Origin: JAVJRN01 sp040218415
GTDB lineage: Bacteria > Bacteroidota > Bacteroidia > Cytophagales > Cyclobacteriaceae
Length of the DNA stretch: 13,559 bases
Reading direction: 5' to 3'
NCBI GenBank assembly: GCA_040218415.1
Contig: JAVJRN010000003.1
Span: 1-13,559, forward strand
Shown: one piece after another, positions 1 through 5,918 of the stretch
Layout of the letters: each line of letters starts with the position of its first letter
Numbering within the stretch: the first letter of the stretch is position 1
The notes under the pieces: model-generated
The model's input: only the letters and a program-made list of their open reading frames with translations
What the model was told of the DNA's origin: nothing
Databases searched by the model: none
Position numbers and translations under genes: made by a program

Positions 1-8
1 GTGTAGCC

Positions 9-24
9 GCCCGGTCAACCGGGC
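9..24. repeat. Short perfect hairpin at window edge
   Basis: GCCCGGT, a 2-nt CA loop, then ACCGGGC form a perfect 7-bp inverted repeat. It sits between two direct copies of GTGTAG (1-6 and 27-32). It may be the end of a structure that starts before the window. No function can be assigned. Confidence 0.45.
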
Positions 25-44
25 TCGTGTAGAGGTGTAACTTC

Positions 45-69
45 CTCAACTACGGTTGGAGTTTTTTTT
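45..69 (+). terminator. Possible rho-independent terminator
   Basis: CTCAAC and GTTGGAG can pair around a TACG loop, with one bulged G, and are followed directly by eight T. The stem is short, so this is only a plausible terminator for a gene lying before the window. It precedes the first cassette boundary site. Confidence 0.4.
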
Positions 70-115
70 AACATTTTCACCCTGTAGAAATAGGGTCAAC
101 CTCAACACAACATAC

Positions 116-210
116 GTTAAACATCATTGCTCATAACCGAAGTTTATTTATATTTAAGCCAAGGGAAGCTTCGGTAGGGACTTGCATAGCCGGGAGCAAC
201 GAAGTTTACC
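116..210 (+). repeat. attC-like recombination site 0 (95 nt)
   Basis: Two nested inverted repeats form the site. The outer arms are AAACATCATTGCTC (119-132) and GAGCAACGAAGTTT (194-207), pairing at 12 of 14 positions. The inner arms are ACCGAAG (136-142) and CTTCGGT (169-175), a perfect match. The ends are GTTAAAC (116-122) and GTTTACC (204-210). This two-arm layout bounded by AAC and GTT is that of an integron attC site. The cassette that starts at GTTTACC ends with TGGTAAC (683-689), which matches only if one A was lost, so this boundary is less exact than the four that follow. Its sequence is not similar to sites 1, 3 and 4. Confidence 0.6.
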
Positions 211-246
211 TTGACATTACTAGCAATTCATTGCACATAGTATATA

Positions 247-675
247 ATGGAAGATTGGAATTTCGGAATTAGCACTTTTGTGGGACTTGGTTACGTTTTC
301 TACTTCCTGAACTTAGGAATTCAAAGCACTCCATATAACCGCAACTATAACAAACTTTTCAACAAGTCATATTTCATTGTCCAACTTGGGATAACAGTTG
401 TAATCGCAATTTTTGGAACGTACCGGATTTTGAACGTAGATGCAAGAGAAGTCTTCTATCTCTCACCACTAACATTCCTAATCCTTTTTGCCATATTTAA
501 CAAAATATCATTGTTAGCGACTGGAAAGAATATTTTGATTGCAACAGGTTGGGATCGAATTCCCAATGGTAACAAATTCACATCTCGAATGAACTTCTTT
601 CTACTCTTTTTCCTAACAGTCTTAATCCCTGGGCTACTTATGAACTATCTGAATATCGGTCAACTAATGCCTTAA
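247..675 (+). CDS. Small membrane protein of unknown family (cassette 1)
   Basis: This is a 142-residue hydrophobic protein that I do not recognise. Four likely membrane segments are visible, at about residues 8-26, 42-62, 70-88 and 116-135, with a basic loop rich in N, Y and R (28-41) and a G/N/R-containing loop (101-115). No signal peptide cleavage site or catalytic motif is seen. ATG 247 lies 37 nt after the putative cassette boundary, and the stop lies 7 nt before the next attC-like site begins. It is the single gene of cassette 1. There is no Shine-Dalgarno sequence, as usual in Bacteroidota, and no convincing promoter within the cassette, so expression may depend on read-through. Confidence 0.75.
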   Translation: MEDWNFGISTFVGLGYVFYFLNLGIQSTPYNRNYNKLFNKSYFIVQLGITVVIAIFGTYRILNVDAREVFYLSPLTFLILFAIFNKISLLATGKNILIATGWDRIPNGNKFTSRMNFFLLFFLTVLIPGLLMNYLNIGQLMP

Positions 676-682
676 CAAAAGC

Positions 683-913
683 TGGTAACAGGCGATATAG
701 CGAAAGGCCAAACTGCCTATCTGACACTACTGTGCAATACGTCCGTGAATCTGCCCATTATGCTAGTTTTTGTGCTTCTAGCCACTTTCTTCTTTCTGGA
801 TTTTGACTTGCTCTATGCAGTTCTTCGTGGATACTATTGTGGTGGTTGGGCAGTTTCACTACATTGTGCTCTTTAAAAAGGATATGGCCACTCGCCATAT
901 CTGATCGTTGTGG
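683..913 (+). repeat. attC-like recombination site 1 (231 nt)
   Basis: The left box is TGGTAAC (683-689) and the right box GTTGTGG (907-913). The outer arms at 694-709 and 886-901 pair at 13 of 16 positions. A further perfect 8-bp pair, AAACTGCC (710-717) and GGCAGTTT (849-856), lies inside. The stretch near 735-760 also pairs loosely with 825-848. The interior shares short blocks with sites 3 and 4, such as CCGTGAATCTGCC and TTGTGCTCTTTA, so the three have common ancestry. The right box plus two bases (GTTGTGGTG, 907-915) returns in reverse complement at 1751-1759, the far end of the next cassette. Confidence 0.75.
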
Positions 914-923
914 TGCATTAAAA

Positions 924-1433
924 ATGACGATTAAGAAATACATATCGACACTTTTGAACGGAGTTTTAATTCTGACAATTCTACTTTTTATTCTTGACGG
1001 AGTGACTTCATTTGAAATTAAAAGCCAGATGATAAAGTCATTTGCATATTTCGGAATTATGGTTTTGACTCCTCTGACTTTGATTTGGAACCTGTGGAAT
1101 TTCAAAACAAGAAAATGGAAAATAATTGGCTCGACACTTCCGACATTGACCTTAGTTGGAGTTTTGATAATTGGTCCTTTAAAAATTGTGTTTTCATCGT
1201 CAGCTTGGAAAACTCAGACAGTGATCTATCAAAATGGACACCTGAATTTTAAGAAGGTCGAATTCCAAATGCAAGACGTTGGTGCGTTAGGATATAACAA
1301 AAGAACTGTCGAAGTAATCTATTTGACTGACTTGTTTATGATAGTCAGTCCTGTGGAAAAAGACATTGACGAAAGAGTCGAATGGGTAAAAGTTGATAAA
1401 GAAATAAATGAACTCGGACTAAAGTTCCCTTAA
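924..1433 (+). CDS. Membrane-anchored protein of unknown family (cassette 2, first gene)
   Basis: This is 169 residues from ATG 924. An in-frame ATG at 837 would place the first 29 codons inside the attC-like site, so 924, just 11 nt after the boundary box, is preferred: it keeps the whole gene within its cassette. Three membrane segments are likely at residues 8-28, 39-59 and 72-92. A soluble C-terminal domain of about 75 residues follows, containing a run with V/K/E/F/Q and ending in an acidic, charged tail. I see no known motif. The next gene starts 8 nt after the stop, so the two form a two-gene cassette and may act together. Confidence 0.75.
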   Translation: MTIKKYISTLLNGVLILTILLFILDGVTSFEIKSQMIKSFAYFGIMVLTPLTLIWNLWNFKTRKWKIIGSTLPTLTLVGVLIIGPLKIVFSSSAWKTQTVIYQNGHLNFKKVEFQMQDVGALGYNKRTVEVIYLTDLFMIVSPVEKDIDERVEWVKVDKEINELGLKFP

Positions 1434-1441
1434 AAATTGAA

Positions 1442-1774
1442 ATGACTGCTTGGAAAGCTATAACATTATTAGAACTTCAAAAACAAATTAAAAACGGAGT
1501 TGATCTTATGACTCATCAGCAACTCAGGATTTGGAATCAAATATCTGTTCAACCTAAAAAATGGATTGAAGTTGAATATGGAAATAATGGAGGAGGGTTT
1601 TGGGTAGTTGCTATTGATCAAGATGAGGTCGTCTGGTATAATGACATTGAAGAAGGTTTTAATCTCTCAACATTCGCGAAATACGGTTATATTGATGAAT
1701 ATGGAGCTGAACAAGATGAATTACAATGGACTATGAACAAATTAAAACGACACCACAACAACACCTATGAATGA
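1442..1774 (+). CDS. Small soluble protein of unknown function (cassette 2, second gene)
   Basis: This is a 110-residue soluble protein with many aromatic residues and an acidic middle. A central GNNGGGFWVVAI segment (residues 48-59), followed by WYNDIEEGFN (65-74), gives it the look of a small compact beta-rich protein. I cannot place it in a family with confidence. The last seven codons run into the next attC-like site, so the CACCACAAC boundary box (1751-1759) encodes part of the C-terminus. It starts 8 nt after the membrane protein gene and shares its cassette. A partner or immunity role is possible, but nothing here proves it. Confidence 0.7.
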   Translation: MTAWKAITLLELQKQIKNGVDLMTHQQLRIWNQISVQPKKWIEVEYGNNGGGFWVVAIDQDEVVWYNDIEEGFNLSTFAKYGYIDEYGAEQDELQWTMNKLKRHHNNTYE

Positions 1775-1914
1775 ATGGGGTTTTATCGGTCAGTATATTT
1801 TCGTGGGGATTGGAAAGTCCGCCACAAGTTTTAAATTTAAATCAAGGCGTGGCTATGTGCGAGACGAGAAGTTAGTGCATTCTAATCCCCACTCATCATA
1901 GCTAGGCGTTAGGA
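1753..1914 (+). repeat. attC-like recombination site 2 (162 nt), different sequence family
   Basis: The left box is CCACAAC (1753-1759) and the right box GTTAGGA (1908-1914). The arms CACCTATGAATGAATGGGG (1762-1780) and CCCCACTCATCATAGC (1887-1902) pair closely. Inside, a GGGGATTGGAA stretch near 1805 pairs with TTCTAATCCCC near 1880 with one mismatch, and GCCAC near 1822 pairs with GTGGC near 1849 around an AT-rich loop. The sequence is unlike sites 1, 3 and 4, yet the boundaries and fold are equivalent. That combination, conserved structure with variable sequence, is characteristic of attC sites. Confidence 0.75.
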
Positions 1915-1933
1915 GCCACAAACTGAAACCAAG

Positions 1934-2551
1934 ATGCCAGAACTTCAGTCACATTTGATTTTAAGCAACTGCCCTCATTGTGGAATTGCTAACCCATCTT
2001 TGAAACAACAAAACAAGTTTCAAACATTAAACTATAAGAACGAAAACGCTCGAACTTGGGGAATTTACATTTGTGCTCGCTGTGGTGGTGTCATCACCGC
2101 ATATTCTCACAATAAAGGTTTGAACATCGTGAAGATGTATCCGGAAAAGGAAGAATTAGAAGATAGTATTCCTGAACGCGCTAAAGAGTATTTGGAACAA
2201 GCAATTAATAGTATTCATGCCCCAGCAGGAGCTATCATGTTAACTGCAAGTTCCGTTGATTCAATGCTCAAAGCCAAGGGATTAAAAGATGGAAAATTGT
2301 ATTCACGTATTAAGAAAGCTGTTGAACAACATCTTATTACAAAAGAAATGAGCGATTGGGCACATGAAGTGCGACTTGATGCGAACGATCAACGACATGC
2401 GGACGAGGAAGCAAGTTTACCAACTGAAAAGGACGCTGAACGAGCAATTGACTTTACAAAAGCTCTTGGACAATTCCTATTTGTATTACCTTCAAGAGTC
2501 CAACGGGGAATTCAGAACGCACAAACAAACGAAACAACAAACGGCTCCTAA
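1934..2551 (+). CDS. DUF4145-like protein with N-terminal zinc ribbon (cassette 3)
   Basis: This is 205 residues. Two CxxC knuckles, CPHC (residues 13-16) and CARC (47-50), make a likely zinc ribbon. A helical domain follows with the order typical of DUF4145: an E/R-rich helix, the segment PAGAIMLTASSVDSML (about 97-112), and a later helix with W-A-H-E-V-R-L-D-A-N-D-Q-R-H-A. DUF4145 proteins occur in mobile and defence-associated settings, sometimes fused to restriction subunits, but their biochemical role is not settled. The stop codon TAA (2549-2551) is part of the left box TCCTAAC of the next attC-like site. ATG 1934 is 20 nt after the boundary. The family call rests on the motif pattern only. 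Confidence 0.8.
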   Translation: MPELQSHLILSNCPHCGIANPSLKQQNKFQTLNYKNENARTWGIYICARCGGVITAYSHNKGLNIVKMYPEKEELEDSIPERAKEYLEQAINSIHAPAGAIMLTASSVDSMLKAKGLKDGKLYSRIKKAVEQHLITKEMSDWAHEVRLDANDQRHADEEASLPTEKDAERAIDFTKALGQFLFVLPSRVQRGIQNAQTNETTNGS

Positions 2552-2778
2552 CAGATGCTGATCGGGCATATGTCAACGTGCTTTCTGGCTGATTTCAATG
2601 CAACTCGACCGTGAATCTGCCGCTGAGAAAAGGCTGTGCTTTCTGCCAAGTGCAGTTCGCAGGAGTTTTCATTTTTCTAAGCGCAGTGCCTCTTTGAACC
2701 GTTGTGAGCTTCGGCAGATTACACTAGATTGTACTCTTTACAAGCTGTGGGCATACATCCGATAGCTTATCGTTATCC
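2546..2778 (+). repeat. attC-like recombination site 3 (233 nt)
   Basis: The left box is TCCTAAC (2546-2552) and the right box GTTATCC (2772-2778). The 10 bases GGCTCCTAAC (2543-2552) are the exact reverse complement of GTTAGGAGCC (1908-1917) at the start of the same cassette. The terminal arms pair imperfectly, with an interrupted match between GATGCTGATCGGGCATATG and GGGCATACATCCGATAGC. The site is clearly homologous over its full length to site 4 (3217-3449), with long shared blocks such as AACTCGACCGTGAA and CTCTTTACAAGCTGTGGGC. Confidence 0.82.
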
Positions 2779-2820
2779 ACCATCGCGCACAACCAAGCTA
2801 TAAATCCACCTTGAATTGAA

Positions 2821-3222
2821 ATGAAATCTATTGACAACAAAAGAATCTTACAGTTCTTCGGAATTTGCGACATCATAACTTTTTTGAATGTGACAAACCT
2901 CCTGTGGCATTATCTAACAAATATGATTTCAGGATTTTGGTACATGAACATCATAACATCTTCGCTAATCTTATCTCTTCTTGCAACAGCGTATTTCAAT
3001 TTCTATAACCCGAAACTCGGAATCAAAGTATACTATTTTCAATTCTTGCTACGCTTTGCATTTGTCGTGCTAACCTTTGGTTTCCTTAACTATCTGAACG
3101 GGCTAACAACAAATGACATCTCACAACCTTTAATTTTTGTAGCCATGGGACTCGAACTCTTAAGGCTGATATTTAGCATCCTAACACATAGACAACTGAA
3201 CAAAGAAACAACAGGTGGATAA
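2821..3222 (+). CDS. Four-helix membrane protein of unknown family (cassette 4)
   Basis: This 133-residue protein is almost entirely membrane embedded, with likely segments at residues 10-30, 38-60, 70-92 and 103-121. It has short polar loops and a hydrophilic, basic C-terminus. I do not recognise the family. ATG 2821 lies 43 nt after the cassette boundary. The stop TAA (3220-3222) is provided by the left box GGATAAC of the following attC-like site, as in cassette 3. No promoter of the Bacteroidota type is visible in the leader. Confidence 0.75.
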   Translation: MKSIDNKRILQFFGICDIITFLNVTNLLWHYLTNMISGFWYMNIITSSLILSLLATAYFNFYNPKLGIKVYYFQFLLRFAFVVLTFGFLNYLNGLTTNDISQPLIFVAMGLELLRLIFSILTHRQLNKETTGG

Positions 3223-3449
3223 CAGGCGCTATCGGTTATATGCCAAAGTGCTTTCTGGCTGGTTTCAGAGCAACTCGACCGTGAACCTACCGCTGAGGAA
3301 ATTTCTGTGGATTCTACTGAGTGCAGCACGCAGGATTTTTTATCTTTTGGAACGCAGTAGTTATTTGAACCATTGTGAGCTACGGCAGATTTCACTAGAT
3401 TGTGCTCTTTACAAGCTGTGGGCATACAACCGATAGCTTATCGTTGGCA
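3217..3449 (+). repeat. attC-like recombination site 4 (233 nt)
   Basis: The left box is GGATAAC (3217-3223) and the right box GTTGGCA (3443-3449). GGTGGATAAC (3214-3223) is the exact reverse complement of GTTATCCACC (2772-2781), the start of cassette 4. The terminal arms match well: GCTATCGGTTATATGCC on the left against GGCATACAACCGATAGC on the right, which differ at one pair. Extra unpaired bases lie near the right end. The site has the same length as site 3 and is homologous to it throughout. Confidence 0.85.
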
Positions 3450-3462
3450 CCAATTCCTCACA

Positions 3463-4473
3463 TTGACGAAAATCATCTACATACTAATACTAACTGCTAG
3501 TTCAACTCTAATAGCATATCTGTATGTCCTTGCCAACGATGGGTTTGGCAGAGGTGATGTTGCCCCCTTCGCAGTTTACACTGTAATTCTATCAGCACTT
3601 TCGCTATTACTGATTCGGTTATACAATAAGCTATTCGAAAGAGTTCATTTTGTAGTTGGATTCATCTTATGTGTTGTCTTTTCAACTATTCAAACCAGAG
3701 TTTTCATTCTACTTCTATGGCTAGTATTCGGACCTTGGAAAGGTGCAATCAGTTTTCCTTTTCAATTAATTTGGATTACAGGGATCGGTCTAGCCAACCT
3801 CTACTTACTAACAACATCTGAAAGTAAATTCAACTTTCGACACCTAATCACCGTGACTGGAATCATCGGCTTGTCAATACTAACTTTTAAGCTGGTTAAC
3901 AAAGGGAAAGATGCTCTTGCTGAACACCAGAATTACGATATTATTTGTCTAATTCACCGACCAAATGACACGGAACTAACAAAAACAGAAGACCTTCTCA
4001 AATTCGGACTAACTAATGAAGAGGCCAACACAGTTCTTGAACAAGGTTTAACCGGAACATTCTGGGCAGATAAGTTCTTTAGGGTTTCTGAATCCAAGAT
4101 GATTTCAACTGACTACCCGAACTATGATTTTGATGAAATGGAAGAAACTCCAGGCGCAGATATCGAATTCATGTTCGGAAACGAACTTGATTCTACGATT
4201 AACCTGAACTCTAACAAGCTCATAATAATTATGAACCACCCTTTGAAAGAGAGTTTTGAATTGGATGAACCCTTAAATTCATCTATGATACTGATTCAAG
4301 ACTTAACGGGTGACAACTTCACGGAAATTCACTTAGGAGAAGACAAAAACTCTAAGAAAATTACCATTAATGGAACTGACTTTAGATCTTTCCCTTATTC
4401 AACTCCAATACTTCTTGACTTGAAGGGAAGAACTGAATTTCGACTGCATGGATTTCAATGGATGAACAAATAA
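3463..4473 (+). CDS. Multi-pass membrane protein with soluble C-terminal domain (cassette 5)
   Basis: This is about 336 residues of unknown family. Five membrane segments are likely in the first 145 residues (4-24, 37-54, 61-88, 100-117, 128-143). A soluble, acidic domain of about 190 residues follows. The reading frame is open back to an ATG at 3400, but those first 21 codons lie inside attC-like site 4 and would change with every cassette exchange. The first start inside the cassette is TTG 3463, 14 nt after the boundary box and directly before a Lys and a hydrophobic run, so it is preferred; ATG 3400 remains possible. The stop lies 3 nt before the reverse-complement box GGTGCCAAC. Confidence 0.7.
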   Translation: MTKIIYILILTASSTLIAYLYVLANDGFGRGDVAPFAVYTVILSALSLLLIRLYNKLFERVHFVVGFILCVVFSTIQTRVFILLLWLVFGPWKGAISFPFQLIWITGIGLANLYLLTTSESKFNFRHLITVTGIIGLSILTFKLVNKGKDALAEHQNYDIICLIHRPNDTELTKTEDLLKFGLTNEEANTVLEQGLTGTFWADKFFRVSESKMISTDYPNYDFDEMEETPGADIEFMFGNELDSTINLNSNKLIIIMNHPLKESFELDEPLNSSMILIQDLTGDNFTEIHLGEDKNSKKITINGTDFRSFPYSTPILLDLKGRTEFRLHGFQWMNK

Positions 4474-4476
4474 AAA

Positions 4477-4523
4477 GGTGCCAACACCTAAGGATACGTG
4501 AGGTTGCCACGACTACCCCAGAC
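4477..4523 (+). repeat. Truncated attC-like site 5 (left arm only)
   Basis: GGTGCCAAC (4477-4485) is the exact reverse complement of GTTGGCACC (3443-3451), so it closes cassette 5. The AACACCTAAGG that follows resembles the left arms of the other sites. No matching right arm or GTT box is found before the unrelated repeat that begins at 4524. The site therefore seems cut off, and this is the right-hand junction of the cassette array. Confidence 0.55.
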
Positions 4524-4558
4524 TAGGTGTAGGTACAACCTACACCTACTTATTTTTT
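4524..4558 (+). terminator. Hairpin with T-run at head of repeat copy 1
   Basis: TAGGTGTAGGT (4524-4534) and ACCTACACCTA (4538-4548) form a perfect 11-bp stem with a 3-nt ACA loop. TATTTTTT ends at 4558. This fits a rho-independent terminator that would stop transcription from the upstream cassette before the promoter of the repeat. Confidence 0.7.
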
Positions 4559-4629
4559 GGCTCTCATAGCCAGTGTATATAGCAGCCCTAGCCGAACCAC
4601 AGCAGTTTTACACATATAGCTCTCAATGG

Positions 4630-4660
4630 TTTATTCCGCATTCAAAATCCATTAGATTTG
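4630..4660 (+). promoter_or_regulatory. Bacteroidota-type promoter in repeat copy 1
   Basis: TAGATTTG (4653-4660) matches the -7 consensus TAnnTTTG. The -33 element reads TTTA (4630-4633) rather than TTTG, with a 19-nt spacer. AATCCA and TGGATT flank the -7 element as an inverted repeat. The changed -33 base predicts a weaker promoter than in copies 2-4. Confidence 0.65.
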
Positions 4661-4675
4661 GATTAATATAAGTTA

Positions 4676-4699
4676 GTTAACCGCAATTGTGCGGTTAAC
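4676..4699 (+). promoter_or_regulatory. 5' leader hairpin in repeat copy 1
   Basis: GTTAACCGCA and TGCGGTTAAC form a perfect 10-bp stem with a 4-nt ATTG loop. It begins 15 nt after the -7 element, so it would lie near the 5' end of the mRNA. Its palindromic form could also be a protein-binding operator. It ends 26 nt before the ATG. Confidence 0.6.
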
Positions 4700-4725
4700 T
4701 AGTTGTAGATGCAAAGTTGAAGAAA

Positions 4726-5352
4726 ATGACAACAGAGACGAAAATATTAAAAGCACTGGCTCATTTTAGTCCTGACTTGGTATCGGAGATAATATCCTCG
4801 GCAATAACCAAGGAAATTCCCAAGGAAAATGAGATATTAAGAGAAGGACAATATGTAAAAGTTATCCCGATAGTCTTAGATGGGCTTATAAAGGTTTTTA
4901 CAAGACATAAGGATAAAGACCTGCTGTTGTACTATATCAGACCCAATGAGAGTTGCATCATGTCATTTGCAGCAAGCTTAAAAAATGAACCGAGCAAAGT
5001 GTTTGCCATAACGGAAGAAGACACCACTGCATTATTGCTTCCAGTAGACAAGGTTTCCGGTTGGATAAAACAGTTTCCCGATATCAATGCGCTGTTCTTT
5101 CAGCAGTATAATTTGCGTTACAGCGAATTACTTGAGACTATACACCATGTGCTGTTTGACAAAATGGACAAACGCTTATTTGACTATTTACAAGAAAAAG
5201 TCAATCTGACAAACAATAACCCGCTGAGATTATCTCATAGGCAGATTGCCAATGAATTAGGAACAGCTCGGGAGGTGATTAGCCGCACAATGAAAAAATT
5301 AGAAACAGAAAATTTGATAAAACAACATTCAAACAGCATAGAAATCTTGTAA
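4726..5352 (+). CDS. Crp/Fnr-family transcriptional regulator
   Basis: The protein has 208 residues from ATG 4726; a TTG at 4717 would add three. It has the two-domain Crp/Fnr layout: a cyclic-nucleotide-binding-type beta barrel at about residues 15-115 and a C-terminal winged helix at about 150-208, with the recognition region SHRQIANELGTAREVISRTM. It is cytoplasmic and binds DNA as a dimer in this family. The usual cNMP phosphate-binding motif and Fnr-type cysteine cluster are not apparent, so its ligand is unknown. It heads a probable operon with two small membrane proteins and is placed behind a promoter-bearing repeat. Pairing with DUF2892 is common in Bacteroidota. Confidence 0.9.
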   Translation: MTTETKILKALAHFSPDLVSEIISSAITKEIPKENEILREGQYVKVIPIVLDGLIKVFTRHKDKDLLLYYIRPNESCIMSFAASLKNEPSKVFAITEEDTTALLLPVDKVSGWIKQFPDINALFFQQYNLRYSELLETIHHVLFDKMDKRLFDYLQEKVNLTNNNPLRLSHRQIANELGTAREVISRTMKKLETENLIKQHSNSIEIL

Positions 5353-5385
5353 TGGTGACTATGGTCACTGCACAACTGTAAACCA

Positions 5386-5505
5386 ATGAATAATTTTGAC
5401 AAAAGAATCAAGAAGAACAAAGCAGTGAAATTCCTATTCATTTGTTTGACCTGCATTGCATTGATAACAGGCATAGTTCTCCTGATTCAGTATTTGTTAA
5501 ACTAA
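5386..5505 (+). CDS. Small single-pass membrane protein, 39 aa
   Basis: From ATG 5386 the frame encodes 39 residues: a basic, hydrophilic N-terminus (NNFDKRIKKNKAVK) followed by one membrane helix at about residues 16-36. It lies 33 nt after the regulator and 12 nt before the DUF2892 gene, in the same orientation, so co-transcription is likely. The positive N-terminus predicts an N-in topology. The spacing and amphipathic layout favour a real small gene, though homologues were not checked. Confidence 0.6.
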   Translation: MNNFDKRIKKNKAVKFLFICLTCIALITGIVLLIQYLLN

Positions 5506-5517
5506 AAAATTACAGTT

Positions 5518-5727
5518 ATGAAAAACAACATGGGAACAGCAGACCGAATTATCAGAGTAATAATCGCTGCAATCATTGCAACACTTTATTTTATGAACAT
5601 TTTAACTGGAACTTTAGGAATCGTGCTTTTAGTTCTTGCAGGAGTATTTGTGCTGACAAGTTTAATCAGCTTTTGTCCACTCTACACACTCTTTGGACTG
5701 AAGACATGTCCTATGAAAACGGAATAA
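5518..5727 (+). CDS. DUF2892 (YgaP-like membrane domain) protein
   Basis: This is a 69-residue inner-membrane protein. It opens with NMGTADRIIRVIIAAIIA, the signature start of DUF2892 proteins, then has two membrane helices (about 11-26 and 31-52) and the terminal C-P-L-Y-T-L-F-G-L-K-T-C block, also typical of the family. In YgaP the same domain anchors a rhodanese domain; here it stands alone. Its role is unknown, but the pair of cysteines at the C-terminus (CPLYTLFGLKTC) may matter for sulfur chemistry. It is the last gene of the Crp/Fnr operon and is followed by a strong terminator. Confidence 0.88.
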   Translation: MKNNMGTADRIIRVIIAAIIATLYFMNILTGTLGIVLLVLAGVFVLTSLISFCPLYTLFGLKTCPMKTE

Positions 5728-5761
5728 AAATCCAGCAGCGAACATTATGTATAAAAAATAG

Positions 5762-5798
5762 CGGTTTGAGTGCATACTTGAACCGTTTTTTGTTTTTT
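5762..5798 (+). terminator. Rho-independent terminator after DUF2892 gene
   Basis: CGGTTTGAGT and ACTTGAACCG pair over 10 positions, two of them G-T, with a GCAT loop. TTTTTTGTTTTTT follows immediately. This ends the Crp/Fnr operon. The stretch 5799-6071 beyond it has no other gene and contains the palindromic pair at 5919-5989. Confidence 0.85.
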
Positions 5799-5918
5799 AA
5801 AAGTATCTTCCAATCCGACAGTTTAGTGGTTTTAAATTTGCTAAGGCACTTGCTATAGACTGTTATTATTCACATATGCGCATTTACCAGCATCCTCTTG
5901 AAGAACAAACTCCCCAAT

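Larger units (their letters stand above)
4524..4706 (+). repeat. Promoter-bearing repeat, copy 1 (partial)
   Basis: First of four copies of a conserved block. This copy begins at the terminator-like hairpin and lacks the upstream 220 bp found in copies 2 and 3. Landmarks shared by all copies, in order, are: TAGCCAGTG, CTCTCAATGG, the promoter element CCATTAGATTTG, and a leader derived from a GTTAACCGCA palindrome, complete in copies 1 and 3. The downstream gene is a Crp/Fnr regulator. The block sits directly against the truncated end of the cassette array. Confidence 0.85.

Noticed and set aside
211..248. Sigma-70 type promoter TTGACA...TATAAT before the first gene
   Set aside because: The spacing is 26 nt and the second box overlaps the start codon; this is also not the promoter type used in Bacteroidota.
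758..1105. 115-codon frame on the minus strand
   Set aside because: It runs through attC-like site 1 and the start of a better + strand gene; no family features.
3090..3425. 111-codon frame on the minus strand
   Set aside because: It covers attC-like site 4 and the end of the cassette 4 gene in antisense; the composition looks like a read of the palindrome.
4524..4706. Promoter-bearing repeat as another attC-type site
   Set aside because: No start/end reverse-complement box pair could be found for the units it bounds, and its conserved core is a promoter rather than paired arms.
5442..5858. 138-codon frame overlapping the DUF2892 gene
   Set aside because: It is an alternate frame of two better-supported genes and reads through the terminator.
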